This document shows, in pieces, positions 1 to 7,041 of a stretch of 64,000 bases of DNA. The notes beneath the pieces are model-generated. The model did no database searches. It was not told the origin of the DNA and worked only from the letters and a program-made list of their open reading frames with translations. Every line of letters begins with the position of its first letter. The stretch's first letter is position 1. The position numbers and the translations under genes are program-made. Source of the stretch: Treponema sp. (GTDB lineage: Bacteria > Spirochaetota > Spirochaetia > Treponematales > Treponemataceae). The stretch covers positions 1 to 64,000 of the forward strand of contig JAIKYZ010000108.1 of the NCBI GenBank assembly GCA_024682655.1, read 5' to 3'.

Positions 1-345
1 TATGATTTTCAAGTGCAACATGAAAAATATTTAAAAGACATTATTGATTATGAAACTCTGATTAACTGGAGCAATTATCAGACTGATATTCCAGAGACAA
101 CTTTGCAAAACATTGCATCAAAGTTAAAAGTACCTCTTCAATGGCTTCTTACAAAAGACGAATATCATCATGAGGACGATATAAAAACTTATGGCTGGCT
201 ATTTGGTCTTGCAAAACAATATGAAGGCCTTCTAAAAGGTTACGACTGTCTTGAAGAAGAAGATCAGAAGTTCATAGACAACTATATAACTTCAAAACTT
301 GAGCTCCGCCAGCTAAAACGCGAAAAAGAAATGAAAAATATATAA
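1..345 (+). CDS. XRE-type HTH regulator, 5' end cut by window
   Basis: The frame is open to base 1 (codons for Y-D-F-Q precede the GTG at 13), so the N terminus is outside the window. The first visible 50 residues fit the last two helices of a Cro/C1-type helix-turn-helix domain: an Ile-Pro before the recognition-helix end, then IASKLKVP followed by WLL, as in the usual 'iA..L.vs...ll' ending. The remaining 60 residues are charged and helical, with no recognised domain. It lies inside the integrated element, so a role in controlling that element is plausible but inferred. A hairpin at 354-377 follows the stop. Confidence 0.55.
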   Translation, partial: YDFQVQHEKYLKDIIDYETLINWSNYQTDIPETTLQNIASKLKVPLQWLLTKDEYHHEDDIKTYGWLFGLAKQYEGLLKGYDCLEEEDQKFIDNYITSKLELRQLKREKEMKNI

Positions 346-353
346 ATGACAAC

Positions 354-377
354 GGCTTGCTGGATTACTAGCAAGCC
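354..377. terminator. Possible bidirectional terminator
   Basis: Stem GGCTTGCT / AGCAAGCC (8 bp, 8-nt loop) lies between the convergent XRE-like gene and the ATP-binding protein gene. The T-tract is weak on both sides, so termination is only likely. Confidence 0.5.
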
Positions 378-402
378 ATTATTTATAAAACTTTTTGTAA
401 CA

Positions 403-1947
403 TTATCTTGCCTTATATGCCTGATTCGGATCAGTAGGATTATTTGGAATTGTAAGGTCCAGTTCTACCCCAACCATTTTTGACAAATAAAATTTTTTCA
501 TATATTCTTCATCTCTTTGGAATATTTCCGCTAATTGTTTCTTTGTCTTAGGTGATTCTTTACATAATTCAATTATCAAACTTTTTACAATTTCTTTGTT
601 TTGTCGTTTTCCTAAAGCAGCAATTTTATTTCTTAATGCTGGGGATATTTCATTAGAGCTAGGGATATTAACTGGGGATATTTCATTGGAGCTAGGGATA
701 TTAACTGGGGATATTTCCTTAGCGTTAGGAATATTGCCTGCATCCCAAGAAAAATCATCATTCAGCGGAACTGTAATTCTAAAGACATCTCCTTCTAAAA
801 ATTCTGGATTTTCACCAGAATATTTGTGTGAATAATTAAACAGTTTCCTTACGCCAGAGCCGAGTTTATCTGAATATCCTATGTTTCTAAAAAAAGATGC
901 AATCAATGGATTTTTTGCATAAGGTTCTAAGTTTTCCGGAGTTATAAGTCCATCTTTTCTTGCTCGATTTGCGTTTTCTACATACATTTTGTCTCTTTCG
1001 ATGATGAACTTTGCCTGATAGCCACTTGAAAATTCCCGGTGCATAAGCGTATTCACAATCATTTCACGGGCAAGAATATTTCTGAGAGAAATACGTACTT
1101 TCCCATCTTCCAAATAAAACTTATCTAAGAGATGTTTTGTTGCAAATTCAAAAAGACGATCGTAACTTTCAATCAGATTTGTTTCAACAATAAGCCTGTC
1201 ATCATATCGGTCTACATTCACTTTTCTTAGCAAGGCATCTGTTGAATAGGTCGGGGCAACATCATGAATAACTTCATCTTTTCCAAGTAACATTACGGCT
1301 GCAAGATTAAAACCTTTTTCACCCGTCAGTCGGTCTACTGTATACAGGCCGGCACTTTTTAAAAGTTCCTCATCACTTAATTTTTCCCACGGATGACCTC
1401 CAGCAGAATTATTTTTTGCCATTGTTCTTACAAGTGGTAGCAAATCAATTCGTATATCTTCAAGTTTGACATAAGGAAAGACTTTTCTTTCAGTAAAAAT
1501 TTCCTGCTTCCTGATATACATTTGTGCAATATCTGTCGTAGATGTTACTTTCACATCAGAATCATTTGTCCGGTTGTAAATTACATTTTTGTAGCTGACA
1601 ACTTCACCAGAAACCGGAACATATATGTGAATAATAGTTTTTCCTTCATACTCCATAATTTCTGCATCAATACAGAGAGTTGGAGAGAATAAAGATGGAT
1701 TTGCAAGAACACTTATAAAGTTCTTTACCATGTCGGGAGCTGCTTTTTCTGGAACTCCATTTACAGTACCATCATCAAGGATTCCTAAGAAAATATCACC
1801 ACCGAAACGATTTGAAAATGAACAGACGGTTTCATAAACATCATGCTCAATGTTTCCACCGCAGCGTTTAAATTCTACAGAAACAGTTTCTCCTATTTTC
1901 CTTAGTGTATCCAGTTTTTCTGTCGTCATATTTTTATTATCGCTCAT
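403..1947 (-). CDS. AlbA_2/Schlafen-type ATP-binding protein
   Basis: 514 residues. Residues about 18-140 fit the AlbA_2 (Schlafen AlbA_2, formerly AAA_4) domain: VEFKR near the start, then CSFSNRFGGDIFLGILDDG and a GVP loop. The C-terminal half (about 290-400) has features of the HATPase_c_4 domain found in the same family, including REMIVNTLMHREFS (the N-box-like helix) and GSGVRKL. The C-terminal 70 residues look like a winged helix (KKQLAEIFQRDEEYMKKFYLSKM). Proteins of this type are usually called ATP-binding or putative transcriptional regulators; the exact role is not known. Residues about 405-436 carry an 11-residue tandem repeat, described separately. It ends 403 and starts 15 bp from the integrase stop, so the two are probably one transcript. 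Confidence 0.75.
   Translation of the reverse strand: MSDNKNMTTEKLDTLRKIGETVSVEFKRCGGNIEHDVYETVCSFSNRFGGDIFLGILDDGTVNGVPEKAAPDMVKNFISVLANPSLFSPTLCIDAEIMEYEGKTIIHIYVPVSGEVVSYKNVIYNRTNDSDVKVTSTTDIAQMYIRKQEIFTERKVFPYVKLEDIRIDLLPLVRTMAKNNSAGGHPWEKLSDEELLKSAGLYTVDRLTGEKGFNLAAVMLLGKDEVIHDVAPTYSTDALLRKVNVDRYDDRLIVETNLIESYDRLFEFATKHLLDKFYLEDGKVRISLRNILAREMIVNTLMHREFSSGYQAKFIIERDKMYVENANRARKDGLITPENLEPYAKNPLIASFFRNIGYSDKLGSGVRKLFNYSHKYSGENPEFLEGDVFRITVPLNDDFSWDAGNIPNAKEISPVNIPSSNEISPVNIPSSNEISPALRNKIAALGKRQNKEIVKSLIIELCKESPKTKKQLAEIFQRDEEYMKKFYLSKMVGVELDLTIPNNPTDPNQAYKAR
641..735 (-). repeat. 33-bp in-frame tandem repeat
   Basis: Units begin at 641, 674 and 707, an exact 33-bp period, with two near-identical units and a degraded third. 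In the ATP-binding protein it encodes repeats of NIPSSNEISPV, in the linker between the HATPase-like part and the C-terminal winged-helix region. The multiple-of-three period keeps the frame whatever the copy number. Confidence 0.9.
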
Positions 1948-1961
1948 TTTTATCTCTTTTT

Positions 1962-3143
1962 CTACTCAAACAGCCTGTTAGCCGCTCCATTAGCCGACTT
2001 CACTGCCTCCACCATTTCAGGAATTGCCGCACGAGTATAATAATCAGTCATAGCGATGCTTGTATGTCCTGCAATTTTCTGGACGGTTTCTCCGGCGACT
2101 TCACGGCGCATCCTTGTAATGTAGGTGAAGCGTAAAGAATGAGGAGTAAGAATACGATTTCCGGTCTCAATGCCAGAAGTCTCTAATGCTTTACGAAACC
2201 ATTCTTCTGCAAGCCATTTACGGATTGGTTTTCCATAACGCTGAAAGACATAGTCTTCTGAACTCAGTTTATTTTCTAAAATGTATTCCCGGATAATCTG
2301 AGCAAAATCCTCTGGCAGAGGAACAACACGAATCTTCTTGTCTTCTTCAGAACCGCACTTATTGTAATTTGTCCGCACCAGCTGATTGTGTTTATAAAAT
2401 CCATCCACAAGAAAGACTTCTTGATCAAAGAGAAATTGATTTACTCGCGCCCCAATTGACTCTCCAATACGAAGGCCGCATTTTACGCAGCAAAGGAACA
2501 TCAGATAAATTGCTTTGTGACCTTCATCAAACTGGGGATGCTTTTCATATCGATTTTTGCTTATTGAAATCCAGAGTTTTTCATCAAATAATTGATTTAA
2601 CTCTTCCGTAGTGAAAACGTCTTTCTTTTTCGTATTTCTCTTAAATTTTGGAAATTGCGGTTCCTGAATATAGGGCAGGCCCATAAAAGGAGCTTCCTGG
2701 TAGACTTCCCCGACAACAGTCAGGAAATTATTCTTCCAGCTTCCGCAGTGTTTATCTGCAGAAAGAAATTCCGTAACCATAGGAATGGTCAAATCCTTCA
2801 GTTCAAGACTTCCGTATTGATTGATGAATACTTCAAGCATACTACGCTTGTATTTTAAAATATCAATGGCGTATGTCTTTCCAAGTTTTTCCAGCCTCTC
2901 TATGTGCCTGCCTCCAGGTATGTACATGTCCCGGGTCATTTTTGCAATTGTGATTTTATTTTCTAAAAAAAGAGACGGCAAAGAAGAAACGAAAGCATAA
3001 GCTTCAGCCTGAGTCTTACAGCCCTTGCAGACTTTCTGATGCATTACTCCCGTAATAGGATCATTCCAATAGCAATACCATTTGTGAATCAGTTTGCCTT
3101 TTGATGTAATTGATTTTTTGAAGATGTGATAATTTGAATCCAT
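1962..3143 (-). CDS. Tyrosine-type site-specific recombinase (integrase)
   Basis: About 393 residues. The C-terminal catalytic domain shows the family's residues: Arg in CGLRIGES, His-x-x-Arg in HSLRFTY, a His in AGHTSIAMTDYYTRA, and the nucleophile Tyr in that same segment. The N-terminal part includes a core-binding SAM-like region (about 70-160) and an Arm-type start with a CxxC-like pair (KVCKGC). An ATG exists at 3155, but the ATG at 3143 is preceded at 5 nt by GGAGG, so I chose 3143. It most likely integrates and excises the element by recombining at the tRNA-Ile2 3' end. A palindrome lies just upstream and may regulate it. Confidence 0.9.
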   Translation of the reverse strand: MDSNYHIFKKSITSKGKLIHKWYCYWNDPITGVMHQKVCKGCKTQAEAYAFVSSLPSLFLENKITIAKMTRDMYIPGGRHIERLEKLGKTYAIDILKYKRSMLEVFINQYGSLELKDLTIPMVTEFLSADKHCGSWKNNFLTVVGEVYQEAPFMGLPYIQEPQFPKFKRNTKKKDVFTTEELNQLFDEKLWISISKNRYEKHPQFDEGHKAIYLMFLCCVKCGLRIGESIGARVNQFLFDQEVFLVDGFYKHNQLVRTNYNKCGSEEDKKIRVVPLPEDFAQIIREYILENKLSSEDYVFQRYGKPIRKWLAEEWFRKALETSGIETGNRILTPHSLRFTYITRMRREVAGETVQKIAGHTSIAMTDYYTRAAIPEMVEAVKSANGAANRLFE

Positions 3144-3163
3144 CTGGTCCTCCATGTTTTTTT

Positions 3164-3188
3164 GTTAAGCACTTAACATTCGCTTAAC
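3164..3188. promoter_or_regulatory. Operator-like palindrome upstream of integrase
   Basis: GTTAAG-CA-CTTAAC is a 14-bp palindrome at about 3164-3177, followed by a further CTTAAC half site. It lies between the tRNA and the integrase ribosome binding site, where a repressor or excisionase could bind. The regulator is unknown; the XRE-like protein of the same element is a candidate. Confidence 0.4.
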
Positions 3189-3271
3189 ATTTATAAAAAA
3201 CTGAAGGTCAGATTATTTTGTAAATGCTTGTAAAATAAGGATTTAGCACCTATCCCGAAGTACTAAAAGTA

Positions 3272-3344
3272 TGGGCCATCTTGGATTTGAACCAAGGACC
3301 AAAGGATTATGAGTCCTCTGCTCTAACCGCTGAGCTAATGGCCC
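3272..3344 (-). tRNA. tRNA-Ile2 (anticodon CAU)
   Basis: Read on the minus strand it folds as a complete cloverleaf: a 7-bp acceptor GGGCCAT/ATGGCCC, D arm AGCTCAGCGGTTAGAGC, anticodon loop CTCATAA, TTCAAATC T loop, discriminator A. CCA is not encoded. The anticodon CAU could be Met or Ile2. The D arm and the variable region (CTTTGGTC) closely follow E. coli ileX, so I call it the tRNA-Ile whose C34 is modified to lysidine by TilS. Its 3' end is the probable integration site of the element to the left. Confidence 0.85.
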
Positions 3345-3567
3345 GAATTAAGTTTTAAAAGTATATAAAATTGGACAGGCTTAGTCAAGGTAAGGGGGAT
3401 GGGAATAAAAGTAGGATTTTTTGAGGGGCCCCATCCCATATCAATTCCTAATCAACCATTTCCAAATAGGAATTACTTCGATTCCCAACTCCTCCTTGTC
3501 GATTATAATCGACACGAAAAATTTGAAAATTTTTGTCCCTCCCCCACCAAAACCCCCTTGCATAAAA
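3345..3567. other. Intergenic gap between tRNA and glmS terminator
   Basis: No gene seen. An 8-bp inverted repeat GGGATGGG / CCCATCCC (3396-3403 and 3430-3437) is present, without a T-tract. The tRNA promoter must lie here, but I see no clear -35/-10 pair. Confidence 0.5.
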
Positions 3568-3601
3568 AAAACAGCCTGCTGGTAATCCAACAAGCTGTTT
3601 T
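3564..3601 (-). terminator. Intrinsic terminator of glmS
   Basis: On the minus strand a 15-bp stem (AAAACAGCTTGTTGG paired with CCAGCAGGCTGTTTT, three G-T wobbles) with an ATTA loop is followed by a T run. It begins 6 nt after the glmS stop codon. Confidence 0.9.
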
Positions 3602-3606
3602 CAAAG

Positions 3607-5448
3607 CTACTCAACTGTAACCGATTTTGCTAAGTTACGTGGTTTATCTGGGTCGAAGCCCTTTAAGACTGCGCAGTAATAGGCGAACAATTGGGCTGGG
3701 ATTACGGTCAAAAGGCTGGCCAGAGTTGAGGAACATTCTGGGATTTTGAATACCTGGTCGGTTTTACCTTCGAAAGCTTTTTCGTCCTGGGTGATTACTA
3801 AAACTGTGGCGCCGCGGCTTTTTACTTCTACCATGTTTGAACCAATTTTTTCGTAGAGGTCGGGTTCTGAGGCAATTGCTACTACCAGAGTCTGTGGGTC
3901 AATCAGGGCGATTGGGCCGTGTTTTAATTCTCCGGCAGCAAAGGCTTCGGAATGCATATATGAAACTTCCTTGAGCTTCAAAGCAGCTTCAAGAGAAGTT
4001 GCTGAGTCGAACTGGCGGCCAATATAGAAAATCTTATCCTTATTGAATTGCTGTGAGGCGAACTTCTGGATTACGTCCTTTCCATCCAGGATTTCCTGAA
4101 TTTTTGCTGGGATTGTTTCTAATTCTGACAAAAGTTTTGTTGCTTCTTGATCACTCAAAGTTCCTCTGAGTTTTCCGGCTTTAATTGCAAGAAGATACAT
4201 ACACAATATCTGAGTTGTATAAGCCTTTGTAGAAGCTACGGCAATTTCTGGACCTGCAAGGGTGTAAATTACATCATCAGCTTCGCGGCTTACGGTTGAA
4301 CCTACACAGTTTGTAATTGCAACTACCTTTAATCCGTTTTCTTTTGCAAGTCTGAGGGCAGAAAGGGTATCAGCTGTTTCACCTGACTGACTTACTACTA
4401 TAAATACATCTTTTTTATCAAGAATTGGATTTCTGTATCTGAATTCTGAGGCTACATCTACATCAACCTTCATTCTGGCAATTTTTTCGAAAGCGTATTT
4501 TGCAACTACTCCTGCGTGATAAGCTGTACCACAAGCTGTGATTACTACTCTATCTGCATTTTTCCAGGCTTGGTCCATACTTGATTCTTCGAAGTAAACA
4601 TCTGTAGGCTTTCCACTTCCGTCATGGATAATTCTTGGGCGCATTGTATCGGTAATACCCTTTGGCTGTTCGTGGATTTCCTTAATCATAAAATGTGGGT
4701 ATCCGTTCTTTTCGGCAGCGTTCAAGTCCCAGTCAACATGGCTTGGTTCCTTGATGATTTTATTTCCTTCAAAATCGAACATATCTACGTGGTCTGTATA
4801 CAAAACAGCAAGTTCTTTTTCGCCAAGGTAGTAAACATCGCGGGTATGTTCCAAAAGTGGTGGTACATCTGAAGCAATAAAGTTTTCCCCTTTTCCAATT
4901 CCAATTACAAGTGGAGATTCCTTTCTACAACAAATTATGCGGTCTGGGTAATCGCGGCAAATAACTCCAAGAGCATAAGATCCGTCGATTACGTGAAGGG
5001 CTTTTAAAACTGCCTTAAAAATATCTTTTTCTTCTTTATAGAATTTATCTATAAGATGAACAACAACTTCTGTATCTGTCTGTGATTTGAAAACAATTCC
5101 TTCTGACTGAAGTTTTGCCTTGAGGTCAGCATAGTTTTCGATAATTCCGTTGTGTACTACCGAAATTGCTCCGTCCATAGAAGTATGTGGATGAGAGTTT
5201 GTGTCAGATGGTTCTCCGTGAGTTGCCCAGCGAGTATGGCCAATTCCAAGTGAACCTTTTATTGTTTCGTTTGCGATTTTTTCTTCAAGGAATTTTAAGG
5301 CTCCCTTACATTTGCGAACTAAAATATTTCCATCATCAAGGATTGCTATTCCTGCAGAATCGTAACCACGATATTCCAATTTTTTAAGGGCACTTACCAA
5401 AAGTTGTGATGCCTGTTTATAACCAATGTAACCTACTATTCCACACAT
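3607..5448 (-). CDS. glmS: Glutamine-fructose-6-phosphate aminotransferase (isomerizing)
   Basis: 613 residues, the usual length (E. coli 609). It makes glucosamine-6-phosphate from fructose-6-phosphate and glutamine, the first step to UDP-GlcNAc for peptidoglycan. It starts MCGIVGYIG, giving the N-terminal Cys nucleophile of the class II glutamine amidotransferase domain; GHTRWATHG and HNGIIENY follow. The second half holds two SIS domains (VSQSGETADTL and GRQFDSATSLEAALKLKE). It ends in KSVTVE, the conserved family C terminus. The ribosome binding site is CAGGAG, 10 nt before the ATG. It lies 111 bp downstream of mnmE with no terminator between, so read-through is likely. No glmS ribozyme sequence was recognised. 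Confidence 0.97.
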   Translation of the reverse strand: MCGIVGYIGYKQASQLLVSALKKLEYRGYDSAGIAILDDGNILVRKCKGALKFLEEKIANETIKGSLGIGHTRWATHGEPSDTNSHPHTSMDGAISVVHNGIIENYADLKAKLQSEGIVFKSQTDTEVVVHLIDKFYKEEKDIFKAVLKALHVIDGSYALGVICRDYPDRIICCRKESPLVIGIGKGENFIASDVPPLLEHTRDVYYLGEKELAVLYTDHVDMFDFEGNKIIKEPSHVDWDLNAAEKNGYPHFMIKEIHEQPKGITDTMRPRIIHDGSGKPTDVYFEESSMDQAWKNADRVVITACGTAYHAGVVAKYAFEKIARMKVDVDVASEFRYRNPILDKKDVFIVVSQSGETADTLSALRLAKENGLKVVAITNCVGSTVSREADDVIYTLAGPEIAVASTKAYTTQILCMYLLAIKAGKLRGTLSDQEATKLLSELETIPAKIQEILDGKDVIQKFASQQFNKDKIFYIGRQFDSATSLEAALKLKEVSYMHSEAFAAGELKHGPIALIDPQTLVVAIASEPDLYEKIGSNMVEVKSRGATVLVITQDEKAFEGKTDQVFKIPECSSTLASLLTVIPAQLFAYYCAVLKGFDPDKPRNLAKSVTVE

Positions 5449-5559
5449 TTTTTCAAATCTCCTGAATAAGAAATTTTATATCTCTCAACAATTGTCTTGA
5501 TTTTATACAATTTTATATGTTTTAACAATAAATCCGCTTTTGCTCTTTTTTTTTACTTA

Positions 5560-7041
5560 CTACTTACCTACACAGAAGTTTGCAAAGATTGAAGCCAAAA
5601 CATCATCCGGGGTAATATCGCCTGTTACTTCCGAAAGGGAATCTAAGGCATCTTCCAAATCTTGAACTACTGCATCTAAGGTGTAATTATCATCGGCACT
5701 TACAAGTGCATGTTTTGTTGCTTCCAGGGCCTGGGCTACTGCTTCTTTTTGTCTTGCAGATCCAAGTCCGGCCTGTTGTCTTTCGCTTGAAAGTCCTGCC
5801 TTTAGGATTTTACTGATTTCTGCAAAGAGTGCTTTTAATCCCTGTCCTGTTTTTGCAGAGATTTTTACCTGGGCTTGAGGATTTAGGGGTCTGTCCCCAT
5901 CAATATTTTCTTCCTCCGAAAAAGGGGCGTTGCGGGGAAAAGCAACTTGTTGATTGTCTCCGCTGGAAGGGGGAGCGGAAAAGCTCTGCTTTGAAGCGAG
6001 GGGAAGGCTTTCCCCACCTTTATCGCATTTATTCCAAACCAAAATTAATGGTTCACGGCAATTTTTAATAAAATCGTAATCTTCCTCTTTTAGACCAAGA
6101 CTTTGATCTACCAAATACAAAACGGCATCGGCATCCTGAGCAAGATTTCGGGTAAGTTGTACTCCCTGGGCTTCGATTTTATCCTGGGTGTCGCGTAAAC
6201 CGGCTGTGTCAAATAAACGAACTGGAATTCCATCTATACTGGCCCAAGATTCAAGCCAGTCTCGGGTAGTTCCTTCTATATCGCTTACAATTGCGCGTTC
6301 TTCTTTTAAAATTGCATTGAAAAGTGAAGATTTTCCGGCGTTTGTAGGACCTGCAAGTACAACTCTGGCTCCATCTTGATAAAGTTTTTCGCCCTGCCAG
6401 GAATCTACAAGGGACTGAAGTCTTTTAATTGCAAGTTCAATATCGGCTCGGTCAAAGGTGTCGGCAATTGTTTCTTCGTCTTCGGGATATTCTATTTCCA
6501 CTTCGATTGCGGCAAGGGTATCTAAGATTAATTTTTTGATTGAATCGATTTCCTGAAATAATGAACCGGCCAGTCTTCCAGCGGCATGGGAACGGGAAAC
6601 ATCGGTATGGCTGTCGATAATCTCTTTTACCGCCTCGGCTTTTGTTAAATCTGTTTTGCCATTTACGTAAGCGCGGAAAGTATATTCCCCACGGTTTGCC
6701 TGTCTAAAGCCGCTTTTAAGCATAAGGTTTTGAATTGCTGTAACTACGGCAGGGCCTCCGTGACAAAAAACTTCGACCATATCTTCGCCGGTAAAGGATT
6801 TTGGGGCACGGTAAACTGCACACATTACTTCGTCAATTTTTTCGCCAGAGTGATTTACAATCCAACCGTAAACAAGGGTATTTCCCGGGGCTTCTAATAA
6901 GGCTTTTGGTCTGGAAAAAACTTTACTTACTAAATCTATACAATTTTTTCCAGAAACTCTTACTATTCCAAGGGCGGCTGGAGCGAGTGCTGTGGCGATT
7001 GATGAAATTGCTTCTTCGGGTGTGTAGGAACCGATTGTCAT
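5560..7041 (-). CDS. mnmE: tRNA modification GTPase MnmE with repeat-derived insert
   Basis: 493 residues. With MnmG it installs the cmnm5/nm5 group on wobble U34. The folate-binding N domain (1-120) has RGEYTFRAYVNGKTDL. The G domain shows G1 GPTNAGKSS (231-239), G2 GTTRD (257-261), G3 DTAG (278-281), G4 NKCD (337-340) and G5 SAKTG (395-399), and the C-terminal CVGK keeps the catalytic Cys. Between G4 and G5 there is an extra stretch of about 50 residues (341-390) encoded entirely by the dispersed repeat: the 95-bp unit at 5924-6018 and the core at 5886-5898 (read GDRPL). The frame is intact, so the protein may still work. It starts directly after the upstream stop codon and shares its transcript. 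Confidence 0.95.
   Translation of the reverse strand: MTIGSYTPEEAISSIATALAPAALGIVRVSGKNCIDLVSKVFSRPKALLEAPGNTLVYGWIVNHSGEKIDEVMCAVYRAPKSFTGEDMVEVFCHGGPAVVTAIQNLMLKSGFRQANRGEYTFRAYVNGKTDLTKAEAVKEIIDSHTDVSRSHAAGRLAGSLFQEIDSIKKLILDTLAAIEVEIEYPEDEETIADTFDRADIELAIKRLQSLVDSWQGEKLYQDGARVVLAGPTNAGKSSLFNAILKEERAIVSDIEGTTRDWLESWASIDGIPVRLFDTAGLRDTQDKIEAQGVQLTRNLAQDADAVLYLVDQSLGLKEEDYDFIKNCREPLILVWNKCDKGGESLPLASKQSFSAPPSSGDNQQVAFPRNAPFSEEENIDGDRPLNPQAQVKISAKTGQGLKALFAEISKILKAGLSSERQQAGLGSARQKEAVAQALEATKHALVSADDNYTLDAVVQDLEDALDSLSEVTGDITPDDVLASIFANFCVGK
5886..5898 (-). repeat. Core repeat inside mnmE
   Basis: GGGGTCTGTCCCC on the plus strand, read in mnmE as Gly-Asp-Arg-Pro-Leu. It is the only core copy seen left of 40250. 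Confidence 0.9.
5924..6018 (+). repeat. Long repeat unit, copy 1 (inside mnmE)
   Basis: Begins GGGGCGTTGCGGGG and ends GGGGAAGGCTTTCCCCACC, with the shared block CCGCTGGAAGGGGGAGCGG in between. It can fold into several short stems (CCGCT/AGCGG, GGGGAA/TTCCCC). It is read through in mnmE without a stop, encoding residues about 342-373. Confidence 0.9.

Larger units (their letters stand above)
1..3271. mobile_element. Edge of an integrated element at tRNA-Ile2
   Basis: A tyrosine integrase lies 128 bp beyond the 3' end of a tRNA gene and is read in the same direction, the usual arrangement for islands and ICEs that use a tRNA 3' end as attachment site. Inside it are an AlbA_2-type ATP-binding protein and a cut XRE-type regulator, both common accessory genes. 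The other end, with the duplicated tRNA 3' segment, must lie left of the window, so the element's size and type cannot be told. The boundary near 3271 is inferred from the tRNA end, not from a seen direct repeat. Confidence 0.6.

Noticed and set aside
596-835. 79-codon plus-strand frame with GDISLELGILT repeats
   Set aside because: It is the opposite-strand shadow of the in-frame tandem repeat in the ATP-binding protein gene.
3449-5448. glmS ribozyme
   Set aside because: The 111-bp leader upstream of glmS is A+T-rich and too short for the ribozyme core; nothing matches.
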